From Mycolicibacterium sp. MU0050 (lineage in GTDB: Bacteria; Actinomycetota; Actinomycetes; Mycobacteriales; Mycobacteriaceae), in NCBI RefSeq assembly GCF_963378085.1, contig NZ_OY726396.1:1-23059 (forward strand): a stretch of DNA of 23,059 nt, written 5' to 3'. Below are positions 7,616-14,583 of the stretch, in pieces (position 1 is the first letter of the stretch; every line of letters begins with the position of its first letter). The position numbers and the translations under genes are program-made. The notes under the pieces were generated by a model. That model was not told the origin of the DNA and did no database searches. It was given only the letters and a program-made list of their open reading frames with translations.

Positions 7616-7673
7616 GAACGGATCAAACAAGCCGACTCTAGAACCGGCTGGACTCAGTAACGGGGACTCGCCA

Positions 7674-7677
7674 CTGC
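7674..7677. repeat. Target-site duplication of IS3-family element, right copy (CTGC)
   Basis: Partner of CTGC at 6386-6389, directly outside the right terminus. Confidence 0.8.
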
Positions 7678-7965
7678 GATCTGTGGGTCGTCGCTTTCAG
7701 AGCGTAAGACGTAGATGTAGCCACTTTCGACATCGGCGTCGCCGATCTCGGAGACGCTGATGTCTGATCGCGCGACCGCCAGCCCGTCTTGCTCGTGTAG
7801 CCGGATCGAGAGTGACTGCCGGTACATCGATGACTCGGTGCCGTTTTCGAAGATCACCCAGCTCCTCAACCTGCTCGTCGTCGAGATCGGGGTAGCGCTC
7901 CCGGATGATCTTGGGGATCAGGATCTTGTTCGTCGTCTCCGGATCGACACTGCCGGCCGCGGGCT
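7678..7965 (-). pseudogene. GIY-YIG nuclease, 5' part, frameshifted
   Basis: Read on the minus strand, 7965 to about 7860 encodes SVDPETTNKILIPKIIRERY and then PDLDDEQVEELGDL. From about 7869 a different frame encodes VIFENGTESSMYRQSLSIRL, a stretch to DADVESGYIYVLRSESDDPQ, and the GIY-YIG start. The frame change near 7850-7870 means the gene was already damaged apart from the IS insertion. It continues into 6030-6389 once the IS is removed. The upstream end abuts, out of frame, a methyltransferase-like fragment near 7957-7965, which points to an older deletion that fused two neighbouring genes. Confidence 0.7.
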
Positions 7966-8036
7966 GTACCGGACCACCAATGGAGACGTTCGCAGTTCCT
8001 CGACATCAGCTAGCGGCTCGCCGGCGGCCTCACGGA
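7957..8036 (-). pseudogene. DNA-methyltransferase-like N-terminal fragment, inner piece
   Basis: The minus-strand frame reads REAAGEPLADVEELRTSPLV followed by VRYSPR. It joins the fragment at 11699-11904 without a break when the IS21-family element and one CACGGA copy are removed (NVVYFREAAGEPLADVEE). It then runs out of frame into the GIY-YIG gene. It resembles the N-terminal region of Eco57I-type/class I SAM-dependent DNA methyltransferases. That family assignment is from memory of the N-terminal pattern, because no catalytic motif survives. Confidence 0.5.
8031..8036. repeat. Target-site duplication of IS21-family element, left copy (CACGGA)
   Basis: CACGGA precedes the left terminus at 8037 and recurs at 11699-11704 directly after the right terminus. 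A 6-bp duplication is within the range usual for IS21 elements. Confidence 0.8.
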
Positions 8037-8050
8037 TGACTTTGACTGCT

Positions 8051-8127
8051 GATTCGGGAGTCGTTTGATCACGGATTTCGGAGTCGGTGTTGTCGCGGTG
8101 AAGTCGGTGACTGTGAATTTGGGAGTC
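8051..8127. repeat. Left-end transposase-binding repeats of IS21-family element
   Basis: Three related copies: GATTCGGGAGTC (8051-8062), GATTTCGGAGTC (8074-8085) and GAATTTGGGAGTC (8115-8127). They mirror those at the right end (11605-11684) and precede the istA start. Confidence 0.75.
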
Positions 8128-8150
8128 ACCGGCTGTCCACGTGGTCCGGG

Positions 8151-9782
8151 TTGGATTGTGGTGTGCGGCCTGCGGGGTCGAAGGTGGAGTTGTATGCGGC
8201 GATCCGCCGGGATGCCCGCGCCGGGAAGTCGGCGCGGGCGATTCAGCGTGAGTACCGGGTCTCGTGGACGACGGTGCACAAAGCGTTGGGTTCGGCCTGG
8301 CCGAGCGAGCGCAAGCATTACCCCGCCCGTGGCAGCAAGATCGACGACTACCGCGAGGTCATCGACAGTTGGTTGCGCACGGATCTGACCGCCCCGCGCA
8401 AGCAACGCCACACTGCCAAGCGGATCTTCGATCGGCTCCGTGAGGAGCATCAGGCCGACGTGTCGTATTCACGTGTGCGGGCGTATGTGTCGGTGCGCCG
8501 CGGGGAGATTCTGGCGGAGTCCGGTCGTGCCCCGGTCGAGGTGTTCGTGCCCCAGTCGCACCGCCCCGGCGATGAAGCCGAGGTCGACTTCGGTGACGTG
8601 GTGATCGAGCTGCGCGGTCAACCGGTGACGTGCACATTGTTCTCGCTGCGCCTGTTGTTCTCCGGCCGCGCAGTGCACCGGGTGTTCCTCTCAGCCGGGC
8701 AGGAGGCGTTCCTGGAGGGCCACGTGCACGCCTTCGAGGTTCTTGGTGGGGTGCCGTTCGGCCGGATCCGCTACGACAATCTGAAATCGGCGGTCTCAGC
8801 GGTGCTCGGGTTGTCACGTCATCGGGTGGAAAACGACCGCTGGGTGGCGTTTCGCTCTCACTACGGCATCGAGGCGTTCTACTGCCAGCCCGGTATCGAG
8901 GGCGCTCACGAGAAGGGTGGGGTGGAAGGGCAGATCGGCTGGTTTCGCCGCAACCACTTCGTGCCGGTACCGCAGGTCGAATCGATCGCCGAACTCAACG
9001 CCATGATCGATAAATGGGACGCCGACGATCTGGATCGGCGTATCGGTTCCCGGGTCCGCACTGTCGGTGAATTGTTCGCCGTCGAAGCCCCGTTGTTGGT
9101 GCCGCTACCGGATGCGGCGTTCGAGACCGGTCGCTGGTTCAACTTGCGGGTGGATCGGCATAGCCAGATCACGGTGCGCACCAACCGGTATTCGGTGCCG
9201 GTCCGGTTCGCCGGCCGCCAAGTGCGGGTGCAGCTGCACGCCTCGCATCTGGAGGTCTACTGCGATCGCCAACTGGTCGCCACCCATGAACGCCTGCCGG
9301 GCAAGGCCGAGACCCGGCTGGAGTTGGATCACTACCTGGAGATTCTGCTGCGGAAGCCCGGTGCTCTGCCGGGATCTACGGCTTTGGAGCAGGCCCGCGC
9401 GGCTGGGCGGTTCACCCCGGTGCACGACGCCTGGTGGGCCGCTGCCCGCAAGACTCACGGCGACGCCGCCGGAACCCGCGAAATGATCGGCGTGCTGCTG
9501 GCCCACCGTCACCTGCCCCACGAACTGTTGGTGATCGGGTTGGCCCGCGCTCTGGCCGCCGGGGCGCTGACCGCCGATGCCGTGGTCCTAGAAGCCCGAA
9601 AGGCGGCTGAGGACAACACCTCTGAAAACTCCGATGAACACCACGAAACCGAGGCCCAGGCGGTTGCGTCGCTGACCGTGCGGCGGCTGGCCGCGTTGCC
9701 TACCGATTCTCGGCCGCTGCCCTCGGTCGCGGCCTACGACACTCTGCTGCGTAACCCCAGGAAGGACACCGCCACACCATGA
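8151..9782 (+). CDS. istA: IS21-family transposase IstA
   Basis: About 543 residues. An N-terminal helix-turn-helix region (VELYAAIRRDARAGKSARAI, then REYRVSWTTVHKAL) is followed by a DDE catalytic core: D146 (EAEVDFGD), D209 (IRYDNLKSAV) and the glutamate in HEKGGVEGQIGWFRRN (E254 or E259). Residues about 345-400 form the C-terminal beta domain (RFNLRVDRHSQITVRTNRYS pattern). The start is uncertain: TTG 8151 is the longest, while GTG 8184 has a GGGG stretch 6 bases upstream and begins at the conserved VELYAAIRRD. The stop overlaps the istB start, so the two are translated together. The gene looks intact. Confidence 0.92.
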   Translation: MDCGVRPAGSKVELYAAIRRDARAGKSARAIQREYRVSWTTVHKALGSAWPSERKHYPARGSKIDDYREVIDSWLRTDLTAPRKQRHTAKRIFDRLREEHQADVSYSRVRAYVSVRRGEILAESGRAPVEVFVPQSHRPGDEAEVDFGDVVIELRGQPVTCTLFSLRLLFSGRAVHRVFLSAGQEAFLEGHVHAFEVLGGVPFGRIRYDNLKSAVSAVLGLSRHRVENDRWVAFRSHYGIEAFYCQPGIEGAHEKGGVEGQIGWFRRNHFVPVPQVESIAELNAMIDKWDADDLDRRIGSRVRTVGELFAVEAPLLVPLPDAAFETGRWFNLRVDRHSQITVRTNRYSVPVRFAGRQVRVQLHASHLEVYCDRQLVATHERLPGKAETRLELDHYLEILLRKPGALPGSTALEQARAAGRFTPVHDAWWAAARKTHGDAAGTREMIGVLLAHRHLPHELLVIGLARALAAGALTADAVVLEARKAAEDNTSENSDEHHETEAQAVASLTVRRLAALPTDSRPLPSVAAYDTLLRNPRKDTATP

Positions 9783-10606
9783 CCACCACGACTGCTGTGA
9801 GTACCAGCCTGCCGCACCGGCGCGGACTGACCGAACAGGCCTCCGACGCCGCGGTCGAGCAGGCCTGCCGGATGTTGCGCCTGCCCACGATCCGCGCCAA
9901 CTTCGCTGAACTGGCCGACGAGGCCGCCGCCGAGCAGATGTCCTACCGGGGATTTCTGGCCGAGCTGTTGATGGCCGAATGCGATGACCGAGCCCGGCGC
10001 CGTGCGGCGCGGCGGATCAAAGGCGCGGGGTTTCCCCGCGATAAGTCATTGCGGGCCTGGGACTTCGACGCCAACCCGCACGTCGACGCCGCCACCGTGC
10101 ACACCTTGGCCAAATGCGAATGGGTCAGAAAGGGCCTGCCGCTGTGTTTGATCGGCGACTCGGGCACCGGTAAGAGCCATCTGCTGATCGCGTTGGGCAC
10201 CGAGGCGGCGATGGCCGGCTACCGGGTGAAATACACGTTGGCCACCAAACTGGTCAACGAACTCGTCGAGGCCTCCGACGACAAACAGTTGTCCAAGACC
10301 ATCGCCCGCTACGGCCGCGTTGATCTGCTCTGCATCGACGAGCTGGGCTACATGGAACTCGACCGTCGCGGTGCCGAACTGCTGTTTCAAGTGCTCACCG
10401 AACGCGAGGAGAAGGCCTCCGTCGCTATCGCGTCCAACGAGAGTTTCTCCGGGTGGACCAAGACGTTCACCGACCCACGGCTGTGCGCGGCCATCGTGGA
10501 TCGACTCACCTTCGGCGGCAACATCATCGAAACCGGCACCGACTCCTTCCGCCTGGCCCAAACACGCACCAAAGCAGCGGGGCCAGCAGACAATGCCAGC
10601 ATCTGA
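9779..10606 (+). CDS. istB: IS21-family helper ATPase IstB
   Basis: A 275-residue AAA+ ATPase that works with IstA in target selection and strand transfer. It has the N-terminal IstB helical domain (VEQACRMLRLPTIRANFAEL; YRGFLAELLMAECDDR), Walker A GDSGTGKSH (126-134), Walker B LLCIDELGYMELD and the downstream SNESFSGWTKTF segment with an arginine-containing VDRLTFGGNIIETGTDS end. ATG 9779 overlaps the istA stop (ATGA). Length and motifs match the family. Confidence 0.93.
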   Translation: MTTTTAVSTSLPHRRGLTEQASDAAVEQACRMLRLPTIRANFAELADEAAAEQMSYRGFLAELLMAECDDRARRRAARRIKGAGFPRDKSLRAWDFDANPHVDAATVHTLAKCEWVRKGLPLCLIGDSGTGKSHLLIALGTEAAMAGYRVKYTLATKLVNELVEASDDKQLSKTIARYGRVDLLCIDELGYMELDRRGAELLFQVLTEREEKASVAIASNESFSGWTKTFTDPRLCAAIVDRLTFGGNIIETGTDSFRLAQTRTKAAGPADNASI

Positions 10607-10856
10607 CCGTCGACAACCACCGACGACGGTCAGCATTGACGAACTGGCCCAAATCTCCGAACTGATGACCACCATCGACGTGTTCCTGCGCAACCACCCA
10701 ATCCCGGATCTCTTGACCAAGCACCCGCGCGATATGGGATCAGATCACCCCGGCTACGACACCGCCCTGCTCATCGACCAGATCAGCTTCACCGCTCACG
10801 CCCTACGCCCGTATCGAGGCCGCTCCGAGGTTGAAACCTCTGCCCGTAGTCCGTAG
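10593..10856 (+). CDS. Small passenger protein in IS21-family element
   Basis: An 87-residue protein whose ATG at 10593 lies inside the last codons of istB, a 14-bp overlap that suggests coupled translation. The N-terminal half is predicted helical (VSIDELAQISELMTTIDVFL). A short loop DLLTKHPRDMGSDHPGYDTA follows, then a second helix (LLIDQISFTAHALRPY). I do not recognise the family. Its place inside the termini, directly behind istB, makes it part of the element. It may be an accessory transposition factor or a passenger; nothing distinguishes these. Confidence 0.65.
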   Translation: MPASDRRQPPTTVSIDELAQISELMTTIDVFLRNHPIPDLLTKHPRDMGSDHPGYDTALLIDQISFTAHALRPYRGRSEVETSARSP

Positions 10857-11023
10857 CGTCAGCACACGGGTTTGATGTGACCCGCCGCCCGCGCCGAGAC
10901 ATCGGTCAGGTGAACACATCGAGATCGGTCACCATCGCACTCGTCTACGAGCAACGGTGCCTGAACATTTCAGCAACGCGGGCACTGAACTTGCACACCG
11001 GCACCGGAAACGTAGGTGAAGTG

Positions 11024-11548
11024 ATGTACCTGACCCTTGACGACGCCAAACGCGCCGCCCGCGTACTGCGCAACCAACTGCCCGACACCGATCTCACGCA
11101 TTCCAAAGCACTGGAGATCGTGGCCCAACAGCTCGGTTTCCGGGACTGGAACACCGCCTCGGCGCAGCTTCCAGCGCAGCCGGGCATGAGCCCACCGGTG
11201 CCCGTGCTCCGCAGCCTCGACGAGGCCCGCGCCCGCGAGTTCTACATCGACTACCTGCACTTCAGCATCGAATGGGAACACCGCTTCGATTACGCCCAGT
11301 CGATCCTCTACATGCGTCTACGTCGCGATCAGTTCGTCCTCGACCTGTCCGAACACCACGGCGACGGCACTCCCGGTTCGACAGTGTGGGTGCCGGTCAA
11401 CGACGTCACCGCTCTGCACAACGAGCTCCACGCCACCGGATACGAGCGGATGAACCCCGGCATCGACATCGACTCACCAGGGGGCCCCACCATGGAAGTC
11501 ATCGACCCGTTCTCCAACACCATCCGCTTCTGCCAAACCACCATCTAG
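11024..11548 (+). CDS. Glyoxalase / bleomycin-resistance-type protein (IS passenger)
   Basis: A 174-residue protein. ATG 11024 follows TAGGTGAAGTG. A longer frame back to 10877 is open, but its sequence is unlike a protein. The N-terminal module, with THSKALEIVAQQLGFRDWNT, matches the small domain found before some glyoxalase-superfamily proteins. The C-terminal part has the betaalphabetabetabeta pattern of Ble/glyoxalase proteins (LDEARAREFYIDYLHFSIEW; FVLDLSEHHGDGTPGSTVWV; PGGPTMEVIDPFSNTIRF). Such proteins sequester bleomycin-type drugs or modify small electrophiles. It lies between istAB and the right terminal repeats. The family is fairly sure; the ligand is unknown. Confidence 0.8.
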   Translation: MYLTLDDAKRAARVLRNQLPDTDLTHSKALEIVAQQLGFRDWNTASAQLPAQPGMSPPVPVLRSLDEARAREFYIDYLHFSIEWEHRFDYAQSILYMRLRRDQFVLDLSEHHGDGTPGSTVWVPVNDVTALHNELHATGYERMNPGIDIDSPGGPTMEVIDPFSNTIRFCQTTI

Positions 11549-11561
11549 AACCGCTCGGCGG

Positions 11562-11585
11562 CGGGCCGACCCACAGCACGGCCCG
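11562..11585. repeat. Hairpin after the glyoxalase gene
   Basis: A perfect 7-bp stem, CGGGCCG (11562-11568) and CGGCCCG (11579-11585), lies 13 bp after the stop codon. There is no T-tract, so it would be a weak terminator at best. Confidence 0.35.
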
Positions 11586-11604
11586 TCGACCATCGGCTCC
11601 GAAC

Positions 11605-11684
11605 GACTCCCAAATTCGTGAGCAAATCAGTACGCCGCCAGCCGCCAGTGACTCCCGAATTCACGATCAAACGACTCCGGAATC
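11605..11684. repeat. Right-end transposase-binding repeats of IS21-family element
   Basis: Three inverted-orientation copies: GACTCCCAAATTC (11605-11617), GACTCCCGAATTC (11650-11662) and GACTCCGGAATC (11673-11684). They match the left-end set. Confidence 0.75.
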
Positions 11685-11698
11685 AGCAGTCAAAACCA

Positions 11699-11704
11699 CA
11701 CGGA
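11699..11704. repeat. Target-site duplication of IS21-family element, right copy (CACGGA)
   Basis: Partner of CACGGA at 8031-8036. Confidence 0.8.
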
Positions 11705-11904
11705 AGTAGACGACGTTCTTCTGCGCAACCTCACGTTCGGGATCGACCGCGACATTTAGCGGTCCGCTGCGCAGACGCGTGACGTTGCCCTTCGGTTTCC
11801 CATAGGCCAGCAACAGCTCGAAGATGAACTCACGGTCATAGGATTCGTGTCTGGCGAGCGCCGCGACTCGCCTCCTCGATCGCCTTGAGATTCAGCCGCG
11901 CCAT
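11699..11904 (-). pseudogene. Probable DNA methyltransferase, N-terminal fragment
   Basis: Begins at ATG 11904 on the minus strand (MARLNLKAIEEASR), with a GGGGA ribosome-site-like stretch upstream. It shifts frame near 11855-11862, then continues ALARHESYDREFIFELLLAY, LLAYGKPKGNVTRLRSG and LNVAVDPEREVAQKNVVYFR. Excising the IS21-family element joins it in frame to 7957-8036. I read it as the N-terminus of an Eco57I-like/class I SAM-dependent DNA methyltransferase, which would pair with the GIY-YIG nuclease. All SAM-binding and catalytic regions are gone, so the family call is tentative. The internal frameshift and the downstream deletion show decay beyond the IS insertion. Confidence 0.5.
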
Positions 11905-12004
11905 CGCGTGGTCCCCGTTCTTTAAAAAAACTGACTGACCGCCCGACCAGTCGCAGGAATCATTTCATCGCATAAGCCTCGGTAGGCCGCAGGAACATCG
12001 CAGT

Positions 12005-12028
12005 GTCTCGTTTCTAGAAATTCGAGTC
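12005..12028. other. Left recombination junction (resolvase-site half plus foreign half)
   Basis: The left half GTCTCGTTTCT (12005-12015), core AG (12016-12017) and right half AAATTCGAGTC (12018-12028) form a degenerate palindrome. The left half is identical to the half-site found at 17841-17851 beside the resolvase, and is the exact reverse complement of the right half at 17783-17793. Another related motif, TGTCTCAGATCTCG, lies at 12040-12053. Confidence 0.7.
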
Positions 12029-12105
12029 GAATCATTACTTGTCTCAGATCTCGTGGTTTGACGCGTCGTCGTGAGCTTCCGCCGGCGATGTCACCCTGGG
12101 TCCGT

Positions 12106-12765
12106 TCAAACGACTTCGCGTACGTCTGCGGGGGTGGCGGCTCTGCGGTGGGTTGCGAGGAAGTTGTCGATGAGGGTTGTGCAGTCGTCGCGCGTGATGG
12201 TGCGCAGGCCGGTCATGCGTGCGAATGCGAGGGGTCCGACGAGTTGGCAAATTGCGAGGTCGCGGTCGATGTTGCCGAGTTCGGTGTGGGCTTTCGAGCT
12301 GGTGAGGATGGCGTCGAACGGTTGGCGGTACTGGTCGACGACGCGGGCCCGCAGTGCCCCGGATGCGTGACTGTTGTCGGTCTCTTCTTTGGCGCCGGTG
12401 GGGCCGAGTGAGAGCCATGCCAGGGTGGTGACGTGCAGCGGGGCGTCGTTGAACAGGGCGGCTTGGCGGCTGAGCAGCTCGATCAGTTGTTCGCGTAAGG
12501 AACCGCTGGTCGGTGCTGGTGTGCTTACCTGCGGTAGTAGCCGCTCGAAGGTGGCGGCAAGCAGATGCGACGAGCTCTGAAAATGCCGATAAAGGGTGGT
12601 GCGGGCCACCTTGGATGCTTTGGTGACGGCATCGATAGTGACGGCCTCGACGCCTCCGGTGCTCAACAGTGTTGCCGCAGCATCCAATAGTCGATTCCGT
12701 GACCGGATCCGCCGCGGATCGATGTCGTCATCATCGGGCAGGGAGGGCTGATTGCTGTCGCTCAC
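12106..12765 (-). CDS. TetR/AcrR-family regulator
   Basis: A 219-residue repressor. The N-terminal helix-turn-helix is clear (RNRLLDAAATLLSTGGVEAV, then VTKASKVARTTLYRHFQSSS, residues about 23-70). The C-terminal ligand and dimer domain is helical and of no recognised ligand class. ATG 12765 starts it divergently from the thioesterase gene, with 102 bp between them. That interval holds a TGGTA-C-TACCA palindrome (12820-12830) that may be its operator. It probably controls itself and the thioesterase-kstR-like operon. It is the first gene inside the left cassette border. Confidence 0.9.
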   Translation of the reverse strand: MSDSNQPSLPDDDDIDPRRIRSRNRLLDAAATLLSTGGVEAVTIDAVTKASKVARTTLYRHFQSSSHLLAATFERLLPQVSTPAPTSGSLREQLIELLSRQAALFNDAPLHVTTLAWLSLGPTGAKEETDNSHASGALRARVVDQYRQPFDAILTSSKAHTELGNIDRDLAICQLVGPLAFARMTGLRTITRDDCTTLIDNFLATHRRAATPADVREVV

Positions 12766-12819
12766 GGGTCACCTCGGCGGTCGATTTCGGCGATGTCGCA
12801 CCGGGAAGTCTAGCAGTTG

Positions 12820-12830
12820 TGGTACTACCA
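12820..12830. promoter_or_regulatory. Palindrome in the tetR-thioesterase divergent promoter
   Basis: TGGTA-C-TACCA is a perfect 11-bp inverted repeat, 37 bp before the GTG of the thioesterase gene. It is a candidate TetR operator. Confidence 0.4.
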
Positions 12831-12867
12831 GTAGCGCAGCGAAACTTGAAGTAGCGGGAGCGTTTCT

Positions 12868-13371
12868 GTGTCAGATCGTGCGGTGCCGTCGGAACGGCTG
12901 CCTTCTCATACCCCGACCTGTATGGGGTGTGGTCCGGACAATCCGCACGGCCTGCATGTGGAGGTCTACCGCAGTGCGGATTCGGTGTATGCCGATGTCA
13001 CATTCGACGAGCGCCACATCGGAGCCCCCGGCCTGGCGCACGGTGGGGCCGTCGCCGCGGCCTGCGATGACGTGCTGGGCTTCACGCTGTGGATCGCCGG
13101 CACGCCTGCGGTGACGCGCAGTCTGACGGTGGAGTATCTGCAACCAGTACCGCTGCACCGGCCCCACCGGATCACCGCGCACATCAGCGCCCGCGAGGGT
13201 CGGGCGTTGCACGTCGCGGCGACCGGCACCTGCGAAGGGGCCACCCGGTTCACCGCGACGGCCGTATTCATCGTGGTTGATACCGCACATTTCGCCGCCC
13301 ACGGCGATATCAGCGGTTTTGGGGAGATCCTCGAGCAGTTCTCGCGCCGCGGCGGCGATCACACACCATGA
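12868..13371 (+). CDS. PaaI/THEM4-type hotdog thioesterase
   Basis: A 167-residue hotdog-fold protein that would hydrolyse acyl-CoA or a related thioester. It has the THEM4/PaaI-type N-terminus with CMGCGPDNPHGLHVEVY, then GAPGLAHGGAVAAACDDVLG, where the HGG and the acidic residue D/E form the usual active site. A beta strand follows with VTRSLTVEYLQPVPL. GTG 12868 is preceded by GCGGGAGCG. Its stop overlaps the next ATG (ATGA), so it is coupled to the KstR-like gene. A thioesterase next to a lipid regulator and an MmpL exporter suggests a role in handling an acyl substrate; the substrate is unknown. Confidence 0.85.
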   Translation: MSDRAVPSERLPSHTPTCMGCGPDNPHGLHVEVYRSADSVYADVTFDERHIGAPGLAHGGAVAAACDDVLGFTLWIAGTPAVTRSLTVEYLQPVPLHRPHRITAHISAREGRALHVAATGTCEGATRFTATAVFIVVDTAHFAAHGDISGFGEILEQFSRRGGDHTP

Positions 13372-14042
13372 CCGTCGCCAGCGCCCGAGCGAGCGACACG
13401 CCCACCGGGCTCGACGAGGAGTATTCGGTTGCCGATCAGGTTCACGCAGCCGGGGTGCCGCGTTCGCGCGTCTCGGCCCGTCGTCGCGAGGCCATCATGG
13501 ATGCCGCCCTGGCTATAGCTACCACCGGCGGTTACGACGCGGTGCACATGCGGACGGTCGCCGAGCACGTCGGCATGGCCGTGGGCACGCTGTACCGCTA
13601 TTTCCCGGCCAAAACCCATCTGCTGGTCGCGGCGCTGAGTCGAGAATTTCAGCGTCTCGACGTCGCCGGGACCTGGACAACCGGTGCCGGCACACCGCGG
13701 CAGCGATTGGAGCGACTGACCAGCCACCTGCACGGCCGGTGGCAGCGCGAGCCGCTGCTGACCGACGCCATGACCCGGGCTTTCGCCGCGGCCGACACCC
13801 GCGCCGCCGCGGAACTTGATTCTGCCGCCGCAACGATCCACACGCTGCTGGCCCGCACCCTCAGCGCGGGCGAGCCGACACCGACACATCTGGTTGTCGC
13901 CGGCCTCATCTCCGACATCTGGCTGGCCAACCTGCTCGCCTTCATCAGCGGGCGGGTGTCCGCCGAGGAGACCCGTGACCGCATCGACCGGGCCGTTCAT
14001 CGGCTACTCGACAGCGCCGCCGCGCACTCCGAGGAACCGTAA
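13368..14042 (+). CDS. KstR-like TetR-family regulator
   Basis: A 224-residue repressor. The recognition region GGYDAVHMRTVAEHVGMAVG, followed by TLYRYFPAKTHLLVAAL (residues about 52-88), and the C-terminal parts REPLLTDAMTRAFAAADTRA and LISDIWLANLLAFISGR closely resemble KstR, the cholesterol-catabolism repressor of mycobacteria. KstR senses CoA-thioester intermediates of sterol degradation; that ligand class is only an inference here. The start overlaps the thioesterase stop by 4 bp. A perfect 7-bp-arm palindrome starts at the base after its stop codon (14043-14059), and related ones precede mmpL. It therefore probably represses the genes downstream. I see no consensus KstR box (TnnAACnnGTTnnA), so its operator differs from KstR's. 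Confidence 0.85.
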   Translation: MTVASARASDTPTGLDEEYSVADQVHAAGVPRSRVSARRREAIMDAALAIATTGGYDAVHMRTVAEHVGMAVGTLYRYFPAKTHLLVAALSREFQRLDVAGTWTTGAGTPRQRLERLTSHLHGRWQREPLLTDAMTRAFAAADTRAAAELDSAAATIHTLLARTLSAGEPTPTHLVVAGLISDIWLANLLAFISGRVSAEETRDRIDRAVHRLLDSAAAHSEEP

Positions 14043-14059
14043 CGATACTCCTAGTATCG
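14043..14059. promoter_or_regulatory. TetR-type operator upstream of DUF6188-like gene
   Basis: CGATACTCCTAGTATCG is a perfect inverted repeat with 7-bp arms around CCT. It begins right after the KstR-like stop codon. A half-site, GCGATACC, follows at 14062-14069. It shares CGATAC and TAGTATCG with the site at 14604-14620. Confidence 0.65.
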
Positions 14060-14118
14060 CAGCGATACCTGCCGTACCCTTAGGGGTGCGACTCGATGAT
14101 GCGTCGAAGGAGAACGCC

Positions 14119-14544
14119 ATGTACACCCAGTGGATCGAAGATTGTGTCGTGCAACGGGTTTCGGTGCGCGACGGCTTGGTACTCGACCTGGACGACTACA
14201 ACGAAGTCGTCATCTCGCGCCCCCTGCTGCTCACTCTGCCCGCAGCAGATCGCTTTCCCGCCGAGGCAGTCCTCATCAATCCCTTGCAGATCTCGGTCTA
14301 CGAGCGCCCGCTGCTGAACCTGGCCGGCGCAGTGTGCACCCAGGCCTGGTCCGGTGACGACGGGGGGTTGCACCTGGGCTTCTCCCGTGGTCACCGCATC
14401 GACGTCGACCCCGACGAGCAGTTCACCGCGTGGGAGCTGTACGGCAAGCGGCACGGCTACATGGCCTGTCTGCCGCACGGGCGTGTCCGCGTGGTCCGAC
14501 ACGACATCCCCGAAAGCGACGACGCCAACATCGTGAACCGATAA
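14119..14544 (+). CDS. DUF6188-like protein of unknown function
   Basis: A 141-residue protein. ATG 14119 has a strong ribosome site (GAAGGAG, 14106-14112). It is a beta-rich, soluble protein (WIEDCVVQRVSVRDGLVLDL; VVISRPLLLTLPAADRFPAE; YERPLLNLAGAVC; LGFSRGHRIDVDPDEQFTAW) ending in VRVVRHDIPESDDANIVNR. The pattern fits the DUF6188 group common in mycobacteria, named from memory. It lies between two sets of matching palindromes and before mmpL, so it is probably co-regulated with the exporter by the KstR-like protein. Confidence 0.7.
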   Translation: MYTQWIEDCVVQRVSVRDGLVLDLDDYNEVVISRPLLLTLPAADRFPAEAVLINPLQISVYERPLLNLAGAVCTQAWSGDDGGLHLGFSRGHRIDVDPDEQFTAWELYGKRHGYMACLPHGRVRVVRHDIPESDDANIVNR

Positions 14545-14583
14545 GCCACCGCTGGCTGCAGACCCCATCGACTATCCGATATT

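Larger units (their letters stand above)
6390..7673 (+). mobile_element. IS3-family insertion sequence (IS407-like), 1284 bp
   Basis: A complete-looking element with orfA, orfB and a -1 frameshift signal. The termini are imperfect inverted repeats of about 45 bp. The left end TGGCATGTTCCCGGTG continues into TGAGACCAGCC and TTTTAGAGTC. The right end, read inward on the minus strand, is TGGCGAGTCCCCGTTAC then TGAGTCCAGCC and TTCTAGAGTC. CTGC is duplicated on both sides. It interrupts a GIY-YIG nuclease gene, and excision in silico restores the frame. The intact duplication and ORFs suggest a fairly recent insertion. Confidence 0.9.
8037..11698 (+). mobile_element. IS21-family element with two passenger genes, 3662 bp
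   Basis: It has the istA-istB pair with overlapping stop and start, plus two more same-strand genes before the right end. The ends match as inverted repeats: left TGACTTTGACTGCTGATTC, right (minus strand) TGGTTTTGACTGCTGATTC, continuing into GGAGTCGTTTGATC. Each end has three internal copies of a GAATTnGGGAGTC-type repeat, as expected for IS21 multiple terminal sites. CACGGA is duplicated on both sides. At 3.7 kb it is clearly longer than ordinary IS21 elements (about 2-2.6 kb), because of the passengers inside the termini. It interrupts a methyltransferase-like gene, and in silico excision restores its frame. Confidence 0.9.

Noticed and set aside
6408..7656. Shorter IS3-family boundaries at TGAG/CTCA
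   Set aside because: These ends leave no target duplication and extra residues in the GIY-YIG gene. Extending to TGGC/GCCA gives CTGC duplications and a clean frame.
12058..12411. Plus-strand open frames opposite the first TetR gene
   Set aside because: Glycine- and valine-rich antisense shadows of a clear TetR protein.
13368..14042. Calling this gene kstR itself
   Set aside because: The plasmid setting and the lack of a KstR box suggest a paralogue. The resemblance supports only a KstR-like label.
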